NCBI RefSeq assembly: GCF_002013915.1
Contig: NZ_MBTF01000035.1
Location: 310,001-374,000, forward strand
Length of the DNA: 64,000 nucleotides
Reading direction: 5' to 3'
Origin: Mucilaginibacter pedocola
GTDB taxonomy: Bacteria > Bacteroidota > Bacteroidia > Sphingobacteriales > Sphingobacteriaceae
Program-made: the position numbers and the translations under genes
The notes under the pieces: generated by a model
What the model saw: the letters and a program-made list of their open reading frames with translations, nothing else
What the model was told of the DNA's origin: nothing
The model's database searches: none
In this document: positions 24,835-32,445 of the stretch, one piece after another
Position numbering within the stretch: position 1 is the stretch's first letter
Layout: each line of letters starts with the position of its first letter

Positions 24835-24842
24835 TATGTTTG
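24835..24842 (+). promoter_or_regulatory. Bacteroidota-type -7 element (TATGTTTG)
   Basis: A perfect match to the TAnnTTTG consensus of the primary sigma factor. The -33 region about 20 nt upstream is AT-rich without a clear TTTG. Transcription would begin near 24849, giving a long leader before the PIG-L gene. Confidence 0.5.
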
Positions 24843-24848
24843 CACCAC

Positions 24849-24970
24849 AACGTTTTTAAAGCTTAGTATTGATTCTTTTAGTTTTTCAAATCGTTCTTAC
24901 ACAGCTTCTCTTCATTAAGGTTTATAATTGGTTGTAAAGAGTTCCTGCCCATCAGGAGCTCTTTCTTTTT
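24849..24970 (+). ncRNA. Candidate small RNA or attenuated leader upstream of PIG-L gene
   Basis: About 120 nt lie between the TATGTTTG element and a strong intrinsic terminator (stem 24936-24947 with 24953-24964, one G-U pair, then a T-rich tail at 24965-24970). That promoter-terminator spacing suits a discrete small RNA. Because the PIG-L ATG follows only 15 nt after the T-tract, a terminating leader that controls that gene is equally possible. I recognise no known RNA family. Confidence 0.35.
24936..24970 (+). terminator. Rho-independent terminator just upstream of the PIG-L gene
   Basis: AAAGAGTTCCTG (24936-24947) pairs with CAGGAGCTCTTT (24953-24964) over 12 positions, one of them G-U, with a 5-nt loop and a T-rich tail. 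It lies before, not after, the rightward gene. Confidence 0.65.
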
Positions 24971-24985
24971 ACTTTAAATAACACC

Positions 24986-25897
24986 ATGCGCACTTCCCTG
25001 AAATTTTTACTGCTGTTTTTAGTACTGAAGCATATATCTATAAATGCTGTTGCGCAGGAGGCTGCGAAGCCGCCACGCGTGCTGGTGGTAATGGCGCACC
25101 CTGATGATGAAAGCACATTCTCGGTAACCTTATATAAAATAGCCAAGGAACAGCACGGTACGGTAGACCTGTTTGTGATTACTAATGGCGAGGCTGGTTT
25201 TAAATACGCCACACTTGCCGAAGCATTTTATGGGCGCGATTTGACCGACGAGCAAACCGGCAGGCAAAATTTACCACGCATACGTAAACAGGAATTGATG
25301 AACGCCGGGAAGATACTTGGCGTATCTGAATACCACTTTGCCGGGCAGCAGGATTCTAAATTCACCCTAAACGAGCGGCAGCCGCTTGATAGTTGCTGGA
25401 ATGTTACTTTGGTGGGGAAAGAACTGAAGAAAGTATTGCTGAGTAAGAGTTACGATTTTGTGTTTTGCTTACTGCCCGAAGCCGATACGCATGGTGCGCA
25501 TAAAGCCGCTGCATTATTATCGCTTGATATTGTGCATTCCTTGCCCGAAGGCAGGAGGCCGACGCTGTTGGGCGCCACGTTAAAGAACAAAACAGGGCAG
25601 ACGCTTGCCTATACAAGCTTGCGAAATTACCCGGAAACGGAGGCTACTACCGATACCGCAGCTTTTGTAATAGACCGTACCGCAAGCTTCAGCTATCATA
25701 ACCGCGTAAACTATAAAGTGATAGCTAACTGGGAAATAGCCGAACATAAAACGCAGGGCGTTACCCAAATGACCATGAACGAAGGCGATTTGGAGGAATT
25801 TTGGTTTTTTAAACAGAATGATGCTGGCCGATTTGAAAAATGCAGGCAGCTTTTTGACAAGCTGAAACTTACACCTTACCTGGCAAAAACCTATTAA
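24986..25897 (+). CDS. Secreted PIG-L family deacetylase
   Basis: A 303-residue protein with a signal peptide (about 1-24, cleavage after NAVAQ). The zinc-binding signature AHPDDES is at 37-43 and the second ligand motif DTHGAHKAA near 167-175. PIG-L/LmbE enzymes remove N-acetyl groups from GlcNAc-containing conjugates; here the target would be outside the cytoplasm. The gene is preceded by a terminator-like hairpin and converges with the antiporter gene, their stop codons 9 nt apart. Natural substrate unknown. Confidence 0.9.
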   Translation: MRTSLKFLLLFLVLKHISINAVAQEAAKPPRVLVVMAHPDDESTFSVTLYKIAKEQHGTVDLFVITNGEAGFKYATLAEAFYGRDLTDEQTGRQNLPRIRKQELMNAGKILGVSEYHFAGQQDSKFTLNERQPLDSCWNVTLVGKELKKVLLSKSYDFVFCLLPEADTHGAHKAAALLSLDIVHSLPEGRRPTLLGATLKNKTGQTLAYTSLRNYPETEATTDTAAFVIDRTASFSYHNRVNYKVIANWEIAEHKTQGVTQMTMNEGDLEEFWFFKQNDAGRFEKCRQLFDKLKLTPYLAKTY

Positions 25898-25906
25898 GCT
25901 ATTTTG

Positions 25907-27166
25907 CTAACCCGCAGGTGCTGATATTAATTTCTGCTCTTTAAGGAAATAGTATTTCATTATAGGCCCCGATATAAGCATGGTTACTACTGTCATGATC
26001 ACCAGCCCTTCAAAAACAGGCTCGCTTATTATTTTAGCCTGAAGGCCTAACAACCCCAACACAATTTCCTGCGATCCCCTTGCATTCATCCCGAAGGCCA
26101 CGGCTATCGATTCGTTTTTGCTCATGCCGCTTAATGCACTGCCAATGCCCGCGCCCACCAGCTTGGCAAGGCATGCAATCACAAGGATGATAAGCACTAT
26201 CTCGAGGTTGAAATTGGCGATGAAATTAAGCCTTAAACCTACCGAGGCAAAAAACAGCGGTGCCAGTACGTTAATGGTGAACTGGTGTAAAACATGCTTG
26301 TGTTTTTCGGTAAAGTAGCGCGAATCGTTTATGCCGATGCCTACCAAAAATGCGCCGAATATGCCACGTACGCCCAATGCCTCGGTAGCGCAGGCACTAA
26401 GCAGGCAAAGGCAAACGCCCATGGTAAGCGCACGCCCCGGCTTTTCGCCCTTGCCGGCTATTTCCATCAGGCGGTGTATAAGCCAGCGGCCTCCCGTCAG
26501 CATAAAAATGGCGTATGCTACCACAATAATTACCGACCAAAACGACGCTTCGCCTTTGCCAACATGCATGAGTTGAATGATGACCGAAAACAATATCCAG
26601 CCCAAAAAATCATCAACCATGGCTGCGGTAAGCACAATGTTGCCTATGCGGGTGGTAAGCAGGTCGAGGTCGAGCAGTATTTTGGTAATAACCGAGAGTG
26701 CGGTAATTGATAGTGCCGTACCAAAGAACAGCGAGGTTACCAGTTGATTATTGGCTTCGTTAGCGAAGTGGCTCTGGTATAAAAACCACACCGCCGCAAA
26801 GCCAATAGCAAAAGGGAAAATGATGCCCGTAAGGCTGATGCTGATGGCCTGCTTGCCATCTTTTCGTATCTGTTTCAGGTCTACCTCAAAACCGGCTATG
26901 AACATCAACAGGATGATACCAATGTTTGCTATACCGTCGAAAGCCTCGAAAGCATGCGGTGCCGAGAGGAAGATGTTATCAAAAGCTCCCGGCGATATTG
27001 CGCCCAGCAGGGTAGGGCCAACCAGTATACCTGCCAGTATTTCGCCTATAATGGCGGGCAGTTTGTACCTGCGGCAAAGCTCGCCCAGCAGCCTGGCCGG
27101 CACCAGTATAATTAATAGTATAAGCAGGAAATGTATTATCTCTGATGAGGTCAGTTTAGAAACCAT
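25907..27166 (-). CDS. Cation:proton antiporter (CPA2/KefB-type membrane domain)
   Basis: A 419-residue polytopic protein with about twelve hydrophobic segments. LPAIIGEILAGILVGPTLLG near 33-52 and MVDDFLGWILF near 193 are typical of monovalent cation:proton antiporters, and GFGMNARGSQEIVLG-like sequence near 365 carries the conserved Gly/Arg. No cytoplasmic TrkA-N or USP domain is attached, so it is a minimal Na+/H+ or K+/H+ exchanger. Two AT-rich palindromes upstream (27209-27238 and 27259-27288) suggest control by a dimeric repressor. Confidence 0.9.
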   Translation of the reverse strand: MVSKLTSSEIIHFLLILLIILVPARLLGELCRRYKLPAIIGEILAGILVGPTLLGAISPGAFDNIFLSAPHAFEAFDGIANIGIILLMFIAGFEVDLKQIRKDGKQAISISLTGIIFPFAIGFAAVWFLYQSHFANEANNQLVTSLFFGTALSITALSVITKILLDLDLLTTRIGNIVLTAAMVDDFLGWILFSVIIQLMHVGKGEASFWSVIIVVAYAIFMLTGGRWLIHRLMEIAGKGEKPGRALTMGVCLCLLSACATEALGVRGIFGAFLVGIGINDSRYFTEKHKHVLHQFTINVLAPLFFASVGLRLNFIANFNLEIVLIILVIACLAKLVGAGIGSALSGMSKNESIAVAFGMNARGSQEIVLGLLGLQAKIISEPVFEGLVIMTVVTMLISGPIMKYYFLKEQKLISAPAG

Positions 27167-27208
27167 GGTACGGTAGAATTATAGCAATGTTTAAGAGCCG
27201 ATAGAGTG

Positions 27209-27238
27209 TATATACTATTCGCACAAGTATAGTATATA
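27209..27238. promoter_or_regulatory. Palindrome TATATACTAT-N10-ATAGTATATA
   Basis: Perfect 10-bp half-sites separated by 10 nt, starting 43 bp upstream of the antiporter start codon. The size suits a dimeric repressor site overlapping the promoter. Confidence 0.5.
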
Positions 27239-27258
27239 ATGTCTATAGATTTAATAGT

Positions 27259-27288
27259 TTAATGAAAAATGTTTTGTTGTTTCATTAA
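27259..27288. promoter_or_regulatory. Palindrome TTAATGAAA-N12-TTTCATTAA
   Basis: Perfect 9-bp half-sites separated by 12 nt, 50 bp from the first palindrome centre to centre and of the same 30-bp total length but different sequence. A second operator or a structured 5' leader is possible. Confidence 0.45.
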
Positions 27289-27303
27289 TACTCTTTTTTG
27301 AAT

Positions 27304-27447
27304 TTATTCATCCCCTTTGCCAGGATAGTAGGTGATTAACCGCTCCAAGTGCTTTTTGATGCTATTGCTCGCCGTTGCAGAGTGGTAGCCGGATGAGCGG
27401 GTAACCAACATCAGTTTATTGCTTAGCTGTTTCTCAACCCGAATCAA
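27304..27447 (-). other. Possible small gene or gene remnant (up to 47 codons)
   Basis: A leftward frame that is open from a TTG at 27447 (or ATG at 27411) to TAA at 27304. The product includes KLMLVTRSSGYHSATASNSI and KKHLERLITYYPGKGDE, with a balanced protein-like composition, but no family is recognised and no ribosome site is evident. It may be the tail of a lost gene. Confidence 0.2.
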
Positions 27448-27605
27448 ATTTTATAATTAATATGTCATATCGTATATTTATTATCACCCCCAGCGGGATA
27501 GTTTTGCTGAATAGCCCCTGCAATAGGCCTGTTATTATCCAGGCTACCTAACCCGGCATTGTGGCGGCGCTATTAAAACCAATTAACAGCTCTTAAAATT
27601 TAAAT

Positions 27606-29993
27606 ATGGCTACAGAAAAGGTGTTTTGGCTTTGGGAGTTTTTAGGCCGCCTGCATCCTTTGGCTGTGCACTTTCCCGTGAGCCTGCTATTATTGGCTGC
27701 CATACTGGAACTGTTCACGCTGAAAAATCGCCATTCAAAACTTCGCCCGGGTATCAATATCCTGATTTTAACCGGGGCGGCATCCGCCGTTGTTGCTGCA
27801 TTTTTAGGCTGGCTGCTATATCGGCATGGCGATTACAGTGGCAATGTACTTATCATTCATCAATGGTTCGGGTTTGTTACGGCAGGTTTTGGCTTAGTGT
27901 TGCTGCTATTGCTTTACAGGCGTGGCGGAGATAGCGGGAATTTCCTGGTATACCGCACTATCCTTTTTATAACGGCGGTAACGGTATCGGTGGCCGGGCA
28001 TTTTGGCGCAAGCCTTACCCATGGCGACGATTATTTATCGAGTACGCTACCGTGGGATAAAGATTATGTACCCGCTTCGGGCAGTAACTTCAACCTCGCT
28101 TCCTTAGGGGCAGATACCGCCAAATTAACCAAACAGCAAGAAATTGAGTTGAATGTTGAGGTCAGGGCCATACTGGCGCATAATTGCTATAAATGCCACG
28201 GGGCCGAAAAAGTAAAAGGCGGTTTACGGCTTGATGGCAAGCATCTCGCTTTTAAAGGTGGCGAAAACGGCCCGGTGATTGTTCCCGGCAATACAACCGA
28301 AAGCGAATTGTTTCGCCGGATCTCCCTGCCTGCTGATGATAAAGATGTTATGCCTTCGAAAGGTAAGAGGCTGGCGGACAGAGATATTGCTATTGTTAAA
28401 TTTTGGATAAGTAAAGGAGCCCCCTGGCCCGAAGACGGAAGCAAGGCAAGCGTTTACCGCGTAGCTAAACTGGAACCCCGAAACCCCGTATTACCTGCGC
28501 CTACGGCGGGCCTTTCAAATCCTATTGACCTCTGGACCAACAAATACTTCAAAAAAAACTACAGTCAATGGCCAGCCCCCGTTGACGACAGATTGTACTT
28601 ACGCCGCATATACTTGGATATAGTTGGTCTGCTGCCAAGCCCTGCAGAACTTGACAAATTTGAAAAAGATCCCCGTGCAGATAAAAGAGCGCTGTGGGTG
28701 CGGCAACTACTCAATCAGCAGGACGACTACGCAACGCACTGGCTAACATTTTGGAATGATGCGCTACGTAACGACTATTCGGGTACCGGGTACATCACCG
28801 GCGGGCGGTTTAACATTACCGATTGGTTGTACCGATCATTAAAAAACAATAAGCCTTACAACCAATTCGTGAAAGAATTACTGAGCCCTACGGATGCGTC
28901 GAAGGGGTTTATAGCCGGCATACAATGGCGCGGGGTGGTAAATTCCAGCCAACGTACCGAGATGCAGGCGGCGCAAAACGTGTCGCAGGTGTTTTTGGGG
29001 CTTAATTTAAAGTGTGCTTCGTGCCATAACAGTTTTATAAGCGATTGGAAACTGGCCGACGCATATGCATTTGCCAATATTTTTGCCGATACTACTTTAG
29101 AAATAAACCGTTGCGATAAACCAACGGGTAAATATGTAGACCCTAAAATGTTATGGCAACAGCTGGGTGCCATAAACAGTAAAGCCACTGCAGCAGTAAA
29201 GCAGCGGCAATTAGCCGAAAATTTGGTTAAGCCCGAAGATGGCCGCCTGTACCGCACGCTGGTAAACCGTATTTGGGCGCAAATGATGGGGCGTGGCATA
29301 GTAGAGCCGGTGGATGTGATGGACAACGCCCCCTGGGACCAGGATATGCTGGACTGGCTGGCTTTCAATTTTTCTGCCAATGGATCTGACTTGAAGGAGC
29401 TCATCTTTCAGATAGCTACCTCAAAAACCTACCAATTACCATCAGTCGGGTTTAAGGAAGTGGCGCTGATTAACAATCCCAACTATAAATTTAAGGGCAT
29501 GCTGCGCAGACGCATGACGGCCGAGCAATTTACCGATGCCGTAAGCGGGCTTATCTCGCCAATGTTTTTATCCGTCGACTTAAAGTATGATCCATTCACG
29601 GCGGCGGCGTACAAGAATACACATACCAAGCCTGCAATTATTAGGGCATCCCTGGTGGCCAACAATAGCTTTTTAACCGCCCTGGGCAGGCCAAACCGCG
29701 AAACGGTAGCCACCAGCCGCGATTCGCAGGCCAATTTATTGCAGGCGCTGGAGCTAACCAACGGTGGCCGTTTTAACGATATGCTTAAACAAGGCGCGCA
29801 ACAATGGAAAGCGCAGTATAACGATCCTGATACGTTGATAAAAGCATTATATAGCAAAGGGCTGGCGCGGGAACCGACGACGAAGGAGTTTACGCTGGCA
29901 AAAAAAGCACTGGGTAAAGCACCAAGTGTAGCAGCCATACAAGATCTGTTTTGGGCGGTAGTGTTATTGCCCGAGTTCCAGATCATTTATTAA
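27606..29993 (+). CDS. Membrane cytochrome-domain protein, DUF2231-PSCyt1-DUF1549-DUF1553
   Basis: A 795-residue protein of the type common in Planctomycetes. The N-terminal ~150 residues form four or five membrane segments (DUF2231-like, beginning LGRLHPLAVHFPVSLLLLAA). A c-type haem motif NCYKCHG near 193-199 marks the PSCyt1 domain. DUF1549/PSCyt2 follows (about 300-500), with a second CxxCH, CASCHN, near 472, and the DUF1553/PSD1 domain fills the C-terminus (about 545-795, NRIWAQMMGRGIVEPVDVMD). It is probably anchored in the inner membrane with haem domains in the periplasm. The catalysed reaction is not known. It is followed 33 nt later by its usual DUF1501 partner. Confidence 0.9.
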   Translation: MATEKVFWLWEFLGRLHPLAVHFPVSLLLLAAILELFTLKNRHSKLRPGINILILTGAASAVVAAFLGWLLYRHGDYSGNVLIIHQWFGFVTAGFGLVLLLLLYRRGGDSGNFLVYRTILFITAVTVSVAGHFGASLTHGDDYLSSTLPWDKDYVPASGSNFNLASLGADTAKLTKQQEIELNVEVRAILAHNCYKCHGAEKVKGGLRLDGKHLAFKGGENGPVIVPGNTTESELFRRISLPADDKDVMPSKGKRLADRDIAIVKFWISKGAPWPEDGSKASVYRVAKLEPRNPVLPAPTAGLSNPIDLWTNKYFKKNYSQWPAPVDDRLYLRRIYLDIVGLLPSPAELDKFEKDPRADKRALWVRQLLNQQDDYATHWLTFWNDALRNDYSGTGYITGGRFNITDWLYRSLKNNKPYNQFVKELLSPTDASKGFIAGIQWRGVVNSSQRTEMQAAQNVSQVFLGLNLKCASCHNSFISDWKLADAYAFANIFADTTLEINRCDKPTGKYVDPKMLWQQLGAINSKATAAVKQRQLAENLVKPEDGRLYRTLVNRIWAQMMGRGIVEPVDVMDNAPWDQDMLDWLAFNFSANGSDLKELIFQIATSKTYQLPSVGFKEVALINNPNYKFKGMLRRRMTAEQFTDAVSGLISPMFLSVDLKYDPFTAAAYKNTHTKPAIIRASLVANNSFLTALGRPNRETVATSRDSQANLLQALELTNGGRFNDMLKQGAQQWKAQYNDPDTLIKALYSKGLAREPTTKEFTLAKKALGKAPSVAAIQDLFWAVVLLPEFQIIY

Positions 29994-30026
29994 CCAATTA
30001 TTTCAACAAACTGATGCGCATATAAA

Positions 30027-31445
30027 ATGAACTGGAACAGGCGTGATTTTCTGAAAAACACAAGTGCGGCTACATTAGCGGCCATGGCGGGGAGTGTTCC
30101 GATGAGCAGTTTTCTGTCTTCGTGTAACGGCAAAAGCATTCATTCAACTGCCGATACAGTCATTTTGCTTTGGATGGCCGGCGGCATGGCGCATACCGAT
30201 ACCTTCGACCCTAAAAAGTTTACACCCTTTACCAAAGGCATGCAGGCCAATAGCGTATTAAGCACCTTCAAATCGGTGCCGACGATATTAGATGGCATTC
30301 ACTTTTCGGAAGGGTTGCAGTCTATTGGTAAGGTAATGGATAAGGGGACGCTGATACGTTCGTATGTGGCGGCAGATATGGGTTCTATCCTGCATTCCAG
30401 GCACCAGTACCATTGGCATACCTGCTACAAACCACCACAGTCTGTTATGGCACCCCACATCGGCTCGTGGATAGCGAAGCAGTTGGGGCCCAAAAATCCG
30501 GTGATTCCGGCCTTTATCGACATTGGGCAGCGCTTCAACCTGGGCGAAGGCGAGGAGCTAAAGGCTTTCCACACAGCAGGCTTTTTAGGGAACGAGTTTG
30601 GCCCCTTCCTGGTGCCCGACCCAACATCCGGGCTGGAAAGCGTTCGCCCGCCGGTGGGCATGTCGTCTTCCCGGTTCGAAAAACGTAACCAGTTGTATAA
30701 CGACCTGATCAGCCAAAGCCCGATGGGCGAGTTTGGCAGCGACTATCAAAAAGAATCTTTACGGAGATCAATGGAACAGGCATACATCCTGCTAAAATCG
30801 CCCGAAGCTAAAGCTTTCGACCTGAGTTTGGAGCCCAAAGAAAGTTATGACATATACAACACCGGTAAATTTGGTTTAGGTTGCCTGATGGCTCGCAGGC
30901 TAACTGAACAAGGTGCCCGTTTTATTAGCGTAACAACGGAATACGAGCCGTTTAAAGGTTGGGACACGCATGATAACGGCTACACCCGCCTTATCGATAT
31001 GAAAAAACAAATAGACGGACCGGTAGCGCAACTGATAAAAGACCTCGACAAAAGCGGCCGCCTGGACAGGACGCTGGTTATTTTGGCCAGTGAATTTAGC
31101 CGGGATATGATGGTGGAAGGGCGCCCTGATGCAAAAGTGCCCGAACAGGTTGACCAGCCTGATGTGATACAGGATATTAAAAACTACGGTATGCACCGCC
31201 ATTTTACCGATGGTGTTTCGATGCTGATGTTTGGGGGCGGCATAAAAAAAGGCAGCGTATACGGCAAAACTGCCGATGAGCGCCCATGTAAAACCATTGA
31301 GAACCCGATAGTGATAGACCAGGTGCACCAAAGTATTTACCATGCGCTGGGGATAGCACCCGATACTAATTATTTGGTTGAGAAGCGCCCTTTTTATACC
31401 ACGCCCGATGGTTTGGGTAAACCGGTGATGGAGTTGTTTGCTTAA
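30027..31445 (+). CDS. DUF1501 protein with twin-arginine signal
   Basis: A 472-residue alkaline-phosphatase/sulfatase-fold-like protein of the DUF1501 family. The N-terminus MNWNRRDFLKNTSAATLAAM is a Tat signal (RRDFLK), so it is exported folded, as cofactor-binding enzymes are. Conserved parts include LLWMAGGMAHTDTFDPK near 48, and FKGWDTHDNGY near 315. It is nearly always paired with DUF1549/DUF1553 proteins, as here. Its activity is unassigned; a role in degrading complex organic matter has been guessed from its abundance in Planctomycetes. Confidence 0.9.
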   Translation: MNWNRRDFLKNTSAATLAAMAGSVPMSSFLSSCNGKSIHSTADTVILLWMAGGMAHTDTFDPKKFTPFTKGMQANSVLSTFKSVPTILDGIHFSEGLQSIGKVMDKGTLIRSYVAADMGSILHSRHQYHWHTCYKPPQSVMAPHIGSWIAKQLGPKNPVIPAFIDIGQRFNLGEGEELKAFHTAGFLGNEFGPFLVPDPTSGLESVRPPVGMSSSRFEKRNQLYNDLISQSPMGEFGSDYQKESLRRSMEQAYILLKSPEAKAFDLSLEPKESYDIYNTGKFGLGCLMARRLTEQGARFISVTTEYEPFKGWDTHDNGYTRLIDMKKQIDGPVAQLIKDLDKSGRLDRTLVILASEFSRDMMVEGRPDAKVPEQVDQPDVIQDIKNYGMHRHFTDGVSMLMFGGGIKKGSVYGKTADERPCKTIENPIVIDQVHQSIYHALGIAPDTNYLVEKRPFYTTPDGLGKPVMELFA

Positions 31446-31510
31446 GCAATCGCCGATATACCGGTATTAAAACCCATAAATAGTATATTGGGCGGCCATT
31501 AGGCCTGTAA

Positions 31511-32392
31511 ATGATCAATTATTACAAATACCTTCCGGTAAGTAAAGAAGACGAAAGCTGGGGCTTAACCGTATTGAATGCAGGATGCACGCGGATAGAG
31601 CCGGCCTGTAGCTACCCTTATAAGAACCATCCTGCCCATCATAATTTTAACTGGGAAAGCTGGCGCCGGTTAGAAGAATACCAGGTTATTTATATTACCA
31701 ATGGCGGGGGGATTTTTGAATCGGAGCATTGCCCGCAAATACCGGTAAAAGCCGGTACCATAATATACCTTTTCCCGGGCGAAAAACACCGTTATAAACC
31801 GGATTTTACAACGGGCTGGGATGAATATTGGGTAGGTGTTAAGGGCCCTGTTATTGATAACCTGGTAGGCGCAAATTATATATTGCCCGATTCTCCGTGC
31901 CAGTATATAGGTTTCAATGAAGGCATAGTTGGCCTTTTTAATTTGATAATAGAAAAAACTAAGCTCGAAAAAACCGGCTATCAACCGTTTGTAGCCGGTG
32001 TGGTGCATCATTTAATAGGCAACTGCCATGCAATTGTGAAACAGAACACAATTGGTAGCACCGAAGAAGAAACAATTATAGAGAAGGCGCGGCTATTATT
32101 TCGGGCAAATATTAGCAACCCATTCTCGGCAGAGCAGGCGGCAAAAGAGCTTAACGTGGGTTACTCCTGGTTTCGTAAACGTTTTAAAAGTTATACAAGC
32201 TTATCGCCCGGGCAATATTTTCTCCAGCTAAAAATTGAAAAAGCCAAAGAGTTTTTGAGTAATGGGAGTATGCCCATCAAAGAAATTTCCGCTCAGCTAA
32301 ATTTCGATTCTAACTTTTATTTTTCTTCAATTTTTAAAGAAAAAACGGGGTATACGCCCTCCCAGTACCGCAGCCGTGCCCGCGGGATTTAG
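31511..32392 (+). CDS. AraC-family transcriptional regulator
   Basis: A 293-residue regulator with an N-terminal cupin-like ligand domain (about 20-165, with FPGEKHRYKPDF and WDEYWVGVKG) and a C-terminal double helix-turn-helix (about 190-290): SAEQAAKELNVGYSWFRKRF and IKEISAQLNFDSNFYFSSIF. It probably responds to a sugar-like inducer. It follows the DUF1501 gene by 65 nt on the same strand and could control that pair, or the TonB receptor that converges on it from the right, whose stop is 53 nt away. Confidence 0.9.
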   Translation: MINYYKYLPVSKEDESWGLTVLNAGCTRIEPACSYPYKNHPAHHNFNWESWRRLEEYQVIYITNGGGIFESEHCPQIPVKAGTIIYLFPGEKHRYKPDFTTGWDEYWVGVKGPVIDNLVGANYILPDSPCQYIGFNEGIVGLFNLIIEKTKLEKTGYQPFVAGVVHHLIGNCHAIVKQNTIGSTEEETIIEKARLLFRANISNPFSAEQAAKELNVGYSWFRKRFKSYTSLSPGQYFLQLKIEKAKEFLSNGSMPIKEISAQLNFDSNFYFSSIFKEKTGYTPSQYRSRARGI

Positions 32393-32445
32393 AAGAAATC
32401 AGCCAATTGATATCGGTATCTGATGCAGCGGGCAATATAGGCTCG

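Larger units (their letters stand above)
24610..24985. other. Divergent intergenic region, 376 nt, with two terminator-like hairpins
   Basis: The region separates the leftward desulfurase-like gene from the rightward PIG-L gene. It holds an 8-codon leftward frame with two Cys codons (24668-24694), a leftward terminator-like hairpin (24709-24737), an AT-rich stretch, a rightward TATGTTTG -7 element (24835-24842) and a rightward terminator-like hairpin (24936-24970). Confidence 0.6.
27167..27605. other. Divergent intergenic region, 439 nt
   Basis: It separates the leftward antiporter from the rightward cytochrome protein. Two palindromes lie near the antiporter start (listed separately), and a leftward frame of up to 47 codons (27304-27447) is present in the middle. 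Nothing definite is seen in 27450-27605, which should hold the promoter of the rightward gene. Confidence 0.5.

Noticed and set aside
28856..29404. 182-codon leftward frame within the DUF1549 gene
   Set aside because: Antisense to a strongly conserved domain protein; no independent support.
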